Positions 1-8,374 of a stretch of DNA of 64,000 nt are shown piece after piece; position 1 is the stretch's first letter; every line of letters starts with the position of its first letter. Below the pieces are notes generated by a model, which was not told the DNA's origin, ran no database searches, and saw only the letters and a list, made by a program, of their open reading frames with translations. Source of the stretch: Phycisphaerales bacterium (GTDB lineage Bacteria > Planctomycetota > Phycisphaerae > Phycisphaerales > SM1A02); assembly GCA_022446885.1 (NCBI GenBank), contig JAKVBU010000007.1:109181-173180 (forward strand), read 5' to 3'. Both the position numbers and the translations under genes were made by a program.

Positions 1-8
1 CGATGCTG

Positions 9-1088
9 TCAAGTGGCATCCACGATGACGACCTCTGTCGGGTCGATCGAGTAGAGGCCGGCTTCTCCAGGCTGAATCAGGCCGCTACTTCGCGTCACCG
101 ATGCTTGCAGCCCCAGCCCCTCAGGACCAGCCAGTTGCAAGCCGATGCGTTCGCCGAGGAAGACCGACTGGGTGCACTTCAGATGCACTGTGTTGGGGCC
201 GGGTTTGCTCAGGCCAGACCCTGTAGCGGGCAACAGCGACTCTGGCCGGATTGAACACATCACCTCACCGGTAGGGGTGCCGGAGCCACTCCAGATGCCC
301 GCTGTTAGTGGCCCAAGCGGCGTCTGAATTCGAACGCCGCCCTCGCAAGGCCCCTCAATTTGCCCGCTGATGAGGTTGGTGTCGCCCAGAAACTCGGCCG
401 CAAACCGGGTTCCAGGCTTGGAATAGAGTTCTTCGGGCGGTGCGCATTGCACCACGGAGCCGTCCCTGAGCAGGGCAATTCGATCCGCCATGGAGAGCGC
501 TTCATCCTGATCATGGGTGACGTAGATCCCGGTCAGATCCGCCTCTTTGCAGATTCGACGAATCTGGGCCCGCATGCTCTGGCGAAGTCGGGCGTCGAGA
601 TTGGACAGCGGCTCATCGAGCAGCAGCACTCGGGGCCGCACGACTAGCGCCCGGGCCAATGCAACCCGCTGTTGCTGGCCGCCAGAGAGGGCATTGGGCC
701 GTCTATGGGCCAACTCATCCAGTTCAACCGTGGCCAAGGCCTCGTCCACACGTGCATCGAGGGACTGTTTGTCCACCTTCTGGATCTTCAGCCCGTAGGC
801 CACGTTCTCACGCACAGTCATGTGTGGCCAGAGCGCGTAGGACTGGAACACCATCGCCATGCCACGGCGGCTTGGCGGCTGCCGGGTCACGTCGGATCCC
901 GCGACCAGGATTCGCCCTGCAGTTGGCTCGACAAAGCCCGCGATCATCCGCAGCAGGGTGGTCTTTCCGCAGCCAGATGGGCCAAGCAGAAAGAACAACT
1001 CTCCGGATTCGATCTCAAGATCGATGGCATCGACCGCAGTCACGGTGTCGAAGCGCTTGGTCAGTTGTTCAACTTCCACCTTGCTCAT
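9..1088 (-). CDS. ABC importer ATP-binding subunit (PotA/CysA/FbpC type)
   Basis: Cytoplasmic ATPase of a binding-protein-dependent importer, 359 residues and full length. Walker A GPSGCGKTT is at residues 36-44, the Q-loop in MVFQSY near 82, signature LSGGQQQR at 134-141 and Walker B VLLLDEP at 154-160. The last 110 residues form a TOBE-like regulatory half, as in iron, spermidine and sulfate importers. The ATG has no Shine-Dalgarno motif; TATCGT ends 7 nt before it, so the message may be leaderless. Permease and binding-protein genes are not in the window and could lie beyond its left edge, towards which this gene points. The substrate cannot be read from this subunit alone. Confidence 0.9.
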   Translation of the reverse strand: MSKVEVEQLTKRFDTVTAVDAIDLEIESGELFFLLGPSGCGKTTLLRMIAGFVEPTAGRILVAGSDVTRQPPSRRGMAMVFQSYALWPHMTVRENVAYGLKIQKVDKQSLDARVDEALATVELDELAHRRPNALSGGQQQRVALARALVVRPRVLLLDEPLSNLDARLRQSMRAQIRRICKEADLTGIYVTHDQDEALSMADRIALLRDGSVVQCAPPEELYSKPGTRFAAEFLGDTNLISGQIEGPCEGGVRIQTPLGPLTAGIWSGSGTPTGEVMCSIRPESLLPATGSGLSKPGPNTVHLKCTQSVFLGERIGLQLAGPEGLGLQASVTRSSGLIQPGEAGLYSIDPTEVVIVDAT

Positions 1089-1163
1089 GGCCGAAACGAT
1101 ATCAGGCCCATGTCCTGGGAGCTGTGATGATCCCGGGTAGGATGCCCCTCAGGGAGCACCTTG

Positions 1164-1538
1164 TTGCCAGAGCAGCCCACCAATCTCACCAGCGTCGCAC
1201 AGATTCACACCGCGCAGCGCATTGAGTCGCTTCGGCGCTGGCGTGTTCGCCCGCCGCGGCACACCGATGCGGGATCGATCGTCTCGAAGATCGCAGATCA
1301 AGCCCGGCGAGCGCAGCGAGAAGTAGGGGGGTTCGCTGAAGCATGGCAGGCCTGCGTTGATCCTGAAATCGCTCGGCAGGTCTCCATCGCGTCGTTCCGT
1401 GGCGGCGTCGCAACCCTCGCCACGCGAAACGCATCGCTGCGTTGGGTCATCGATCGCGAATTGCGAGGTGGGCTGCTGGCTCAATTGCGACAAGCGTGCC
1501 CCGTCGCCATCACCGCAGTGCGAGTGAAGAGCGGCTGA
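1164..1538 (+). CDS. DciA-like DUF721 protein, putative DnaB helicase loader
   Basis: Small protein of 124 residues resembling the DciA (DUF721) family, which loads or assists the replicative helicase DnaB in bacteria without DnaC. The second half has the family pattern: a Trp (FAEAWQACV), a glycine-marked strand with hydrophobic alternation (FRGGVATLAT), then a basic amphipathic segment (ELRGGLLAQLRQ). The start is TTG: AGGGAG at 1151-1156 is 7 nt before the TTG at 1164 and only 4 nt before another TTG at 1161, so I chose 1164. No ATG is available after the upstream stop. The gene is alone on its strand. Family assignment rests on pattern only; without a profile search it remains probable. 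Confidence 0.65.
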   Translation: MPEQPTNLTSVAQIHTAQRIESLRRWRVRPPRHTDAGSIVSKIADQARRAQREVGGFAEAWQACVDPEIARQVSIASFRGGVATLATRNASLRWVIDRELRGGLLAQLRQACPVAITAVRVKSG

Positions 1539-1781
1539 TCGAAGGCAACTTCTGTCTGGCCCTCCTTGGCACTACCGCACGACTCAACCGAGCGGTGCGG
1601 GCGGATCAGGGGTGCGCCGCTCTTCCGCTCTGCAGGAGGCACAGTCAGATGGACCAACGAGCACGCAGCAGCATCAGCACTACTGCGGTGAATACGCACG
1701 CTACATCAGCCAAAGTGCCGCAACCAAGAACCTGATCACTCAGGCGCTACCGGCGATTGTTCAGCCAGTGACTTCAACAAC

Positions 1782-2162
1782 TCAGCACAGGCTGGGCGCC
1801 GCCCGTGGCCGTCCGTCTGAACCGAGACATGCCAAGAGTGTTCTTCCAGTAGCGAGCACTTCACCATCGCGCTTCAGTTCGTAGGTGTGTTCAATCTTGA
1901 CGGGGCCGGGTCGAACCAGCCGGGTGATCAATTGGAGCTGGTCGTCGTATCGCACAGGTTGCTTGTACGACACTTCCAACTTCACCACGACCAGAAAGAT
2001 GCCCTCGGCCTCAAGCGAGCGGTAGTTCCCACCGCAAGCTCTGAGCAACTCAGTGCGACCCATTTCGAACCAGACAGCATGCGCGGAGTGGTGTGCCACA
2101 CCCATGGGATCACATTCGCAATAGCGCACTCGCAGATCCAGACAGTGCTCGCCTTGGCTCAT
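1782..2162 (-). CDS. YbgC-type hot-dog acyl-CoA thioesterase
   Basis: Hot-dog fold thioesterase of 126 residues, the usual length for YbgC/4-hydroxybenzoyl-CoA thioesterase proteins, hydrolysing short acyl-CoA or acyl-ACP in the cytoplasm. RYCECDPMGVAHHSAH at residues 13-28 matches the family signature, with Asp18 as the expected catalytic acid, followed by WFEMGR. It begins 9 bp after the mnmE stop and is the last gene of the leftward run metallophosphoesterase-yidC-mnmE-ybgC, so it is probably co-transcribed. In proteobacteria ybgC heads the tol-pal operon; no tol gene is present here. The 243 bp downstream (1539-1781) hold no convincing gene. Confidence 0.88.
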   Translation of the reverse strand: MSQGEHCLDLRVRYCECDPMGVAHHSAHAVWFEMGRTELLRACGGNYRSLEAEGIFLVVVKLEVSYKQPVRYDDQLQLITRLVRPGPVKIEHTYELKRDGEVLATGRTLLACLGSDGRPRAAPSLC

Positions 2163-2171
2163 GAGCGGAGC

Positions 2172-3455
2172 CTACTTGCCCACGCAGAATGATGCGAACA
2201 CGACACCCAACACATCGTCGGGCGGAATGTCATCGCTCATTGCGCCAAGACGATCCAGCGCCTCCCGCAACACCATCGCCACAACCTCCGGCGCCGCTGA
2301 AGCCGACTCGACCGCGTCGCCATGGATCAGCTCCGACCCCTCCGCAAACAGCACATCGACTCCGGCGAGATCCGCTGCTTGCCTTGCAGACAGTGCTGCA
2401 GCGCCCGCCCATCGGCGGGCGCCCAGAAGCGACTGCTCCATAGCTTCTCTGAGCGCATCAATCCCCATGCCAGTGTGCGCGGAAACCGCAAGACCACTCA
2501 ACGGGCCATCCGCGAGGTCGGCCTTGGTTTGAACTGTGAGGCCGTCCGCCGACTCAAGTGTGCTTTGTGGCCAGGGAACACACCACACAGTCAGATCAAC
2601 ATCGTGATCAAGCGGCGTGGAGCCATCGCGCCCCGGCGTGTCGGCGAGGCGGATTCGCATCCCGCCGGGCAAGAGGAGCGTCTCGATGAGTTCATCCCGA
2701 GTGGTGTGGGCCTGGGCCATCGTGACCGATCGGGTTCGACCCAGCAGCGTGTTGAACAATGTTGACTTGCCGGCGCTAGGGGCGCCACGCAGCCGCACGA
2801 GAGGGGCAGCGTCGTCGTCAAGGCGACCACCTGCAGCACCCTGCAACGCTCTTATCGCTGTTCGCACTGTCTCAATACCACGCTGCAATTCACCTACTGG
2901 TGCAATCACCACGTCTTCTTCGTCGGTGAAGTCAATGCCGGCCTCCACGAGCGCCAGTAAGTCCCGACATCGAATCGCCACTTCTGCAATGGAAGCATGT
3001 ACTGCACCATGGGCAGCCCTGTCGGCAGCGTCAAGCGCGTCATCCGTCTCGGCATGAACACGAGCCATCAAAGACTCTGCCTGCGCAAACGTCACCTGCC
3101 CAGCACTCCAGGCTCGGCGAGTGAATTCTCCCGGCGGGGCAAGCACTGTCGCCAGCCCCAGTTGTCGCCCGCGATCAATCAACTGCTGCACGACTTGCTG
3201 CAACAGCAGTGGGTTTCCCGGCAGAATGAGCTCGGCGACATCTTCGCTGGTGTATGAGTGGGGGCCGGGCATCCACAGCACTGTGCAGGGCAAATCAAGT
3301 TCATTCAATTGCAGGCGAGTTGCTATTGCGCCTCGACCCCGGGGCAACGTCGCGATGCCAGACAGTAGTTCCGCTGTGTCCTCACCACTCAGGCGCACGA
3401 TGCCCAGATCACCGGTTCCCGGCGGTGTGCCAACAGCGACGATTGTGGTGGACAC
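2172..3455 (-). CDS. mnmE: tRNA uridine-34 modification GTPase MnmE, divergent G domain
   Basis: MnmE works with MnmG to add aminomethyl groups to U34 of certain tRNAs. The 427-residue protein (family about 450) has the folate-binding N-domain (TPPGTGDLGIVRLSG near residues 10-24), a helical domain and the C-terminal CVGK with the conserved Cys at the third residue from the GK end. The inserted G domain is unusual: P-loop GAPSAGKST at 224-232 has Ser where MnmE has the potassium-binding Asn; TTRD at 251-254 is kept; G3 is DTPGR at 272-276, and the roughly 25 residues of switch II that normally follow are missing; G4 is TKAD at 310 rather than NKxD. GTG start, no Shine-Dalgarno, 12 bp after yidC. 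No mnmG in the window. Confidence 0.93.
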   Translation of the reverse strand: MSTTIVAVGTPPGTGDLGIVRLSGEDTAELLSGIATLPRGRGAIATRLQLNELDLPCTVLWMPGPHSYTSEDVAELILPGNPLLLQQVVQQLIDRGRQLGLATVLAPPGEFTRRAWSAGQVTFAQAESLMARVHAETDDALDAADRAAHGAVHASIAEVAIRCRDLLALVEAGIDFTDEEDVVIAPVGELQRGIETVRTAIRALQGAAGGRLDDDAAPLVRLRGAPSAGKSTLFNTLLGRTRSVTMAQAHTTRDELIETLLLPGGMRIRLADTPGRDGSTPLDHDVDLTVWCVPWPQSTLESADGLTVQTKADLADGPLSGLAVSAHTGMGIDALREAMEQSLLGARRWAGAAALSARQAADLAGVDVLFAEGSELIHGDAVESASAAPEVVAMVLREALDRLGAMSDDIPPDDVLGVVFASFCVGK

Positions 3456-3467
3456 GATCGCCGACCG

Positions 3468-5810
3468 CTACTTGCGCTTCTTGAATGTGCGATCCGGCCC
3501 GCGACGCTTGCGGTCGGCGTCTTTTTTGCGCCGCTCCAGCATCTTCTGATAGGCCCGAGATTGTGCGTCCTTGCCGCCACGACTCGAAGCCCCAGCTGTC
3601 GCCGGCGTCAAGGTGTCAAAGTCCATTGCGTCAACCTTGCGGCGAATGAACCGGCTCTCCGCAATACCGATGCAAGAGGACGTGATGATGTAGAGCAACA
3701 GACCCGACGGGGCGCTGTAGAGCATGACCGGGAACAACACCACCATCATGATCCGCATGATCTTCTGCTGCGTCTCTTGCTCTGGAGTCATCGACGCCGA
3801 CTTGGGCGTGAGGTACTTCTGCTGCACCCAGAAGATGGCGCCCAGCAGGAAGGGCAGAAGATTGATGCCACTGACGTCGAAGATGACCACCTTGAAGGGC
3901 TTGTCGAAGGTCCAGAAGCAGTGATCGGGCTGGGCCAGGTCGGCAAGGAAGGGCCAACCCGCGAACAGTTGGAAGAACCCGTAAAACGCCGGCTCCTGCC
4001 TCAGATCAAACGCGAAGTACAGCGCCGCCCAGAGTGCGATCCAGATGGGCGTCTGCAGGAAAAGCGGCAGGCAGCCCAGCATCTGCAGCGGGTTCACCCC
4101 GTGCTCGCGGAACAGCCGCATCTGTTCTTCCTGCATCTTCTTGCGGTCGCCCGCGTACTTCTTCTGGATCTTGTCCATCTCGGGCTTCAGCTTGGTCATC
4201 TTCTTGCTGAAGATCTGCATGCCCATCTGACTGCGCTTTGTGATCGGATGCAGCAAGGTGCGCACGCACAACACGAGCAGAATGATCGACACGCCCCAGT
4301 CGAACACAACCCAGTGGTCGAAGAAGGTCAGAATCTGCACCAGCAGAACGGCAAGCCACTGGAAGGTGCAGCAGGCGCAGAAGTCCGACATGCGATAGAG
4401 CACAAGCCCGCCCAGCCGCAGTGTGTCATAGGGCGCCGTGTCTTCCAGCAGTTCTCTTTTGAGCGGCCCGGCAAATGCCGAAAGCGACGTGTCGAGCGTG
4501 TCACCTGACTCCAGCGTGTGTGTCGGGCTATACAGCACCGTTACGACTTGAGATGCGCCGTCAACTTCGGCAAACACGCGAGTGATGCGTTCGACATCGC
4601 CTTCCATCGACAGGTGTTCGCCGCCCTTGGAGACGTCGGTCGGATACACGACGAAGCCGAAGTAACGACTCGACGAGCCGAACCAAGACAGATTCCACCC
4701 TTCTTCCTGAGCGGTGGGATTCGGCCAGAGTGTTGACGTTGCATCCTCGTCCACGGCCTCGGAGAACTCGACCTTCAAAGCGCCGTCGGTAATGACGCCT
4801 GCAAGCCGATTGGGATCTTCATCCTTGTCCAGCAGATAGCCAAAGCGGAATCGACGCCGATCCATGTACGAGCCGGGATCAAGTGACAAGCCCGGTGGGC
4901 CGATCTGGCTCCACGAAATCTCCAGAGGATCGGATGTGTGGCTCTTGAGTTCCTGCTCGAACCGCAAGCTCCACCCATCAAGCGTGAATCCCCGATGAAT
5001 CTCGAGCACCAGCTCGCCGTCGCCGTTCTCAACCTCGGCTGTGAAACGGCCCGGGCCCGTCGGTGCCCAGAAGGCTTCGTGTTGCAGATTCAGTTCGACG
5101 CCGTTGATCGAGATGGACCGAGCAGCGAGAATCGGGTACCTGAAGAAGTGCCCATTACCTGCTGGCAACAGTTGCTCTTGTGCCAGCACATAGCGCAGAT
5201 CGTCTTCAGGTAGCGGGGGAGGCGAGGCATCTTGGCTCTTGACAGCCCGCCAATGTGCGGCCGCCTGACGCCGAGCAGCTGCCGTCGTCCAGATGTCGCT
5301 GAACACAATCTGCGAGATGCCACCACCCACAGGCGTGAAGAACACCTGCATGTGCTGGGTCTCTGGATCATCGAAGGAACCGATCGATGGAAGTGGGGCA
5401 GGCGGGTCAGCGACCGCAATCTGACGTACCCGCAAACCGTCAATCGAACCTGTGTCTGGTGGAGCATCCTCGGCAGTGGGCTTCGAATCAGCTTCGCGTG
5501 CTGCTTCGCGTGCTGCTTCGGGTGCTGCTTCGGGTGCTGCTTCGGGTGCTGCTTCGGGAGCAGCAGCCGTCTCAGTTTGCTCCGGATCCGATCCAGCTGC
5601 GTCTTGGCCAGGCGCTTCAGTTGAAGCGGGGGTCTCCGACGGGGTCTCACCGATAACGTCGTCGCGGGTGCGCTTTTCCTGAGTGGGCGCCGTGATGACA
5701 AGCGTCAGCACCAGGCCGAGCACCCCGGCCAGCACGAACGGCAGCCATGTTCGACGACGACGCGCCGCTACGGCGTCGGGATCCTGTCTACCTTGGCCCG
5801 CTGCTGCCAT
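3468..5810 (-). CDS. yidC: Membrane protein insertase YidC
   Basis: Inner-membrane insertase of 780 residues that folds and inserts membrane proteins alone or with SecYEG. An N-terminal membrane anchor (about 21-40) is followed by an Ala/Glu/Pro-rich linker made of EAAP repeats (about 85-108), a periplasmic beta-sandwich domain (about 120-465) and the conserved five-helix YidC/Oxa1 core (about 475-745) with the cytoplasmic hairpin rich in Lys and Glu and the stretch NPLQMLGCLPLFLQTPIWIA. The tail is strongly basic (ends FKKRK), as expected for ribosome contact. It is longer than E. coli YidC (548) because of linker and periplasmic domain. yidC next to mnmE is common, but rnpA and rpmH, its usual upstream partners, are replaced by a phosphoesterase gene. 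Confidence 0.95.
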   Translation of the reverse strand: MAAAGQGRQDPDAVAARRRRTWLPFVLAGVLGLVLTLVITAPTQEKRTRDDVIGETPSETPASTEAPGQDAAGSDPEQTETAAAPEAAPEAAPEAAPEAAREAAREADSKPTAEDAPPDTGSIDGLRVRQIAVADPPAPLPSIGSFDDPETQHMQVFFTPVGGGISQIVFSDIWTTAAARRQAAAHWRAVKSQDASPPPLPEDDLRYVLAQEQLLPAGNGHFFRYPILAARSISINGVELNLQHEAFWAPTGPGRFTAEVENGDGELVLEIHRGFTLDGWSLRFEQELKSHTSDPLEISWSQIGPPGLSLDPGSYMDRRRFRFGYLLDKDEDPNRLAGVITDGALKVEFSEAVDEDATSTLWPNPTAQEEGWNLSWFGSSSRYFGFVVYPTDVSKGGEHLSMEGDVERITRVFAEVDGASQVVTVLYSPTHTLESGDTLDTSLSAFAGPLKRELLEDTAPYDTLRLGGLVLYRMSDFCACCTFQWLAVLLVQILTFFDHWVVFDWGVSIILLVLCVRTLLHPITKRSQMGMQIFSKKMTKLKPEMDKIQKKYAGDRKKMQEEQMRLFREHGVNPLQMLGCLPLFLQTPIWIALWAALYFAFDLRQEPAFYGFFQLFAGWPFLADLAQPDHCFWTFDKPFKVVIFDVSGINLLPFLLGAIFWVQQKYLTPKSASMTPEQETQQKIMRIMMVVLFPVMLYSAPSGLLLYIITSSCIGIAESRFIRRKVDAMDFDTLTPATAGASSRGGKDAQSRAYQKMLERRKKDADRKRRGPDRTFKKRK
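5491..5558 (-). repeat. 12-bp tandem repeat in yidC coding for EAA(P/R)
   Basis: About five and a half copies of a 12-bp unit (plus strand GCTGCTTCGGGT or its GCGT variant) encode EAAP/EAAR units in the linker between the YidC anchor and its periplasmic domain. Copies are nearly identical, so length variation between strains by slippage is likely. The reading frame is kept by the 12-bp period. Confidence 0.9.
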
Positions 5811-5818
5811 GGAGCGAC

Positions 5819-6583
5819 TCAGCGTCCTTCCAGAAGTCGATCACCGAGCCAGTTGGTCAATTCCGGCACGGCGTGAATCTTGCGAACCACCGACTCGACG
5901 TCGTATTCGACTCGATGGAAGTCAACGTGCCCTGCTTCTTCATCGAGCACCGCGTAGCTGGCTCTTGGGTCAAGATCACGAGGCTGCCCGACACTGCCGG
6001 GGTTGATGATGCATCGGCCCTCATCCTCAAGCTTCCATCTTCCGTCCAGATCGCTCGGTGGGTAGAAGTCTGGTTCGTCGGTGAAGACGCCCGGTACATG
6101 TGTGTGACCGACCAGGCAATAGCGTGTCACTCGCTCGAACACCTGCCGCATCTTCACAGGTGAGTTCACGGCGTCTTCAGGGAAGATGTACTCATTGATG
6201 GGGCGGCGTGGCGAACCATGCACACAAAGGAAGTCGCCAAAGGCCGATCGCACTCGAAGGTGACCGAGAAACTCCCACCGGCGAGCCGCCGCCTTGGGAT
6301 CTGTCTCCAACTCAAACTGGGCTCGAGTCCAATAGGCCGCTTGTTCTGCTGCCGCATTGAAGTTGGTCGGCTCGTAGAGGGCGCCGTAATCGTGATTGCC
6401 CATCAGGGCCCACTCGCAACGCTCCGCAATGATCTCGGCGCAGGCGACGGGGTCCGGCCCGTAGCCGAGAATGTCACCAAGGCAGATGATTCGATCGACC
6501 GATCGCTCGCTATCGATCTCGTCGAGAACCACCTGAAGGGCCTCGAGATTGCCATGTACATCGCTGATGAGTGCCGTACGCAC
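5819..6583 (-). CDS. Calcineurin-like metallophosphoesterase
   Basis: Cytoplasmic two-metal phosphoesterase of 254 residues. Motifs appear in family order: SDVHGN near residue 7, CLGDILGYG near 34, GNHD near 61, a His in VHGSPRRP near 127, and GHTH near 158, so all metal ligands are present. The sequence resembles the YfcE/diadenosine tetraphosphatase-like group; the substrate (nucleotide or phosphoprotein) cannot be decided. GTG start with GGGAG 6 nt upstream. It heads the leftward run into yidC, whose start lies 8 bp after this stop, so the two are probably co-transcribed although no functional link is known to me. Confidence 0.88.
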   Translation of the reverse strand: MRTALISDVHGNLEALQVVLDEIDSERSVDRIICLGDILGYGPDPVACAEIIAERCEWALMGNHDYGALYEPTNFNAAAEQAAYWTRAQFELETDPKAAARRWEFLGHLRVRSAFGDFLCVHGSPRRPINEYIFPEDAVNSPVKMRQVFERVTRYCLVGHTHVPGVFTDEPDFYPPSDLDGRWKLEDEGRCIINPGSVGQPRDLDPRASYAVLDEEAGHVDFHRVEYDVESVVRKIHAVPELTNWLGDRLLEGR

Positions 6584-6888
6584 GGAGGGCTCCCGGGAGA
6601 CGTTGGGAAGGGGGCCAAGGGTATCGAGCCCGCCGCCGCAGCGTCAATGCAACGGGGCTTGGAAGGCTGCAGAAGCCTGTCCCCGATGCAGGCTGGCCTG
6701 ATGGCCACGACAGAGACCCTCAACCTCCTGTCATTACACACTTTGCATGACTTGGATCACGTCCGCCGCCTGCCACCCACAGGTTATCCACAATCTCATG
6801 CCTCCCCCGTGGATGACCCTGCGGCAAGCCGTCAATACAATGCCGCCCCAATTGCCCCGGAGCGGGGCCTTCCAGGAGCACGAACGAG
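6584..6888. other. Divergent intergenic region with one perfect DnaA box
   Basis: 305 bp between the divergent phosphoesterase and dihydrolipoyl dehydrogenase genes. It carries no gene I can support. TTATCCACA at 6784-6792 is a perfect consensus DnaA box. TACAAT at 6836-6841 is a plausible -10 for the rightward gene, with only a weak TGACCC at a -35 position. Only one perfect DnaA box was seen, and no AT-rich unwinding stretch, so I do not call an origin. Confidence 0.5.
6784..6792 (+). promoter_or_regulatory. Single consensus DnaA box (TTATCCACA)
   Basis: Nine-base exact match to TTATNCACA in a non-coding, divergent promoter region, about 50 bp upstream of a possible -10 for the lpd gene. 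It could let DnaA regulate lpd or the phosphoesterase-yidC-mnmE run, or titrate DnaA. A chance occurrence is also possible. Confidence 0.4.
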
Positions 6889-8364
6889 GTGTCCAGTGAC
6901 AAGCATTTCGACCTCATGGTGATCGGCAGTGGCCCTGGTGGCTACGTCGGCGCCATCCGAGCCGCCCAGATGGGCATGAAGACCGCCATCGTCGAGCGTA
7001 ATCGCCTTGGCGGCGTTTGCCTCAACTGGGGCTGCATCCCCAGCAAGGCCCTGCTCCACACAGCCGAACTCTGGTCTGAGTCAGTGACCTACGGCTCGAA
7101 GTGGGGGATCGAGTTCGATGGGGTGAAGCAGAATTGGGACGCCGTCATTGCCCACTCGCGAGGCAGCGCTGATCGCCTGAACAAGGGCGTCGGGTTTCTG
7201 ATGAAGAAGAACGGTGTGAAGACCTTCGAAGGGCATGCTCGCATCATGTCCGGCAGAAAGGGTGACACGCCCTGTGCAATCGACATCCTGAGCGCTGATG
7301 ACGATTACTACAACGGTGGCGGCGGAGACGTGACTGATCAGATCACGGCCACGAACATCGTGATTGCCACCGGTGCCAAACCTCGCGACCTTCCCTTTGC
7401 CCGATTCGATCACGAAGTCATCATCAGTTCACAGGATGCAATGGTGCTTCCCAAGCGGCCTGAGCGAATGGTCGTCATCGGCAGCGGCGCCATCGGCATG
7501 GAGTTCGCCTACTTCTACAACGCCATGGGCACCAAGGTCACGGTGATCGAGATGGTCGATCGCATCCTGCCTGTGGAAGACCAAGAAGTTTCACGCGAGG
7601 CCAAGAAGCTCTTCACCAAGCAAGGCATCGAGTTCCGAACGGGTTGGGCAACAAGCAATGTTGAGCGCAAAGGCGACGGGGCAGTTGTCACGGCGCATCA
7701 GGCAGACGATGAGTCCAAGCAGGAGTCATTCGAGTGCGACGTCGTGCTTGTCGCGGTGGGGGTGGCTGGTCGCTGCGATGGGCTCACCGGCCCCGGGGTC
7801 GAGCTCAAGATGAAGCGTGATCTCATCGACGTGCCCCATGCCGATGTTGAAGAGCCCACCTATGAGACCAGCGTGCCGGGCGTGTACGCAATTGGCGACA
7901 TCATCGGCCCGCCAGCGCTTGCTCACGTCGCAGCCGAAGAGGCCGTGACTTGTGTCGAACGCATCGGCGGCCATCACACGCTTGGCGTTGACTACAAAGC
8001 CGTTCCCGGCTGTACCTACACGAATCCCCAAGTCGCCTCGGTCGGCATGACTGAAGCAGCAGCCCGTGAAGCTGGCCATGAAGTCCAGATCGGCAAGTTC
8101 AACTACGCCGCACTGGGCAAGGCTGTGGCCGTTGGTGCTACAGAAGGTTTCGTGAAGATCGTCGCAAGCAAACCCTACGGCGAGATTCTCGGAGCCCACA
8201 TCATCGGACAAGATGCCTCCGAGTTGATCCACGAGTTCTGCTTGGCAATCCGACTCGAAGCCACCGCCGAAGACATCATTTCGACGATGCACGCCCACCC
8301 CACACTTGCAGAGTCAATTCACGAAGCGGCCCTTGGTGTGGAAGGCCGGGTCATCAACTCCTGA
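6889..8364 (+). CDS. lpdA: Dihydrolipoyl dehydrogenase (E3)
   Basis: FAD-dependent oxidoreductase of 491 residues that reoxidises dihydrolipoamide of 2-oxoacid dehydrogenase or glycine cleavage complexes using NAD+. FAD-binding GSGPGGYVGA near residue 13, redox pair CLNWGC (Cys44-Cys49), NAD-binding GSGAIGMEFA near 202, FAD motif AIGDI near 335, and the C-terminal HAHPTLAES whose His is the catalytic base. GTG start with AGGAG 10 nt upstream. An M16 peptidase follows after 10 bp. No E1 or E2 gene is near, so the enzyme probably serves several complexes; lipB, which supplies lipoyl groups, is in the same window. Confidence 0.95.
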   Translation: MSSDKHFDLMVIGSGPGGYVGAIRAAQMGMKTAIVERNRLGGVCLNWGCIPSKALLHTAELWSESVTYGSKWGIEFDGVKQNWDAVIAHSRGSADRLNKGVGFLMKKNGVKTFEGHARIMSGRKGDTPCAIDILSADDDYYNGGGGDVTDQITATNIVIATGAKPRDLPFARFDHEVIISSQDAMVLPKRPERMVVIGSGAIGMEFAYFYNAMGTKVTVIEMVDRILPVEDQEVSREAKKLFTKQGIEFRTGWATSNVERKGDGAVVTAHQADDESKQESFECDVVLVAVGVAGRCDGLTGPGVELKMKRDLIDVPHADVEEPTYETSVPGVYAIGDIIGPPALAHVAAEEAVTCVERIGGHHTLGVDYKAVPGCTYTNPQVASVGMTEAAAREAGHEVQIGKFNYAALGKAVAVGATEGFVKIVASKPYGEILGAHIIGQDASELIHEFCLAIRLEATAEDIISTMHAHPTLAESIHEAALGVEGRVINS

Positions 8365-8374
8365 GAGGCCGGCG

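Noticed and set aside
1539-1781. Small hydrophobic minus-strand frame (VFTAVVLMLLRA) after ybgC
   Set aside because: No start codon or ribosome site in the 30-codon open stretch; may be decayed sequence.
3561-4508. 315-codon frame antisense to yidC
   Set aside because: His/Arg/Gln-rich shadow of the YidC core; no independent support.
5491-5558. Regular repeat that could suggest a CRISPR array
   Set aside because: 12-bp units directly adjoin with no spacers and encode EAAP in frame.
6584-6888. Replication origin
   Set aside because: Only one perfect DnaA box, no AT-rich unwinding region, and dnaA is not here.
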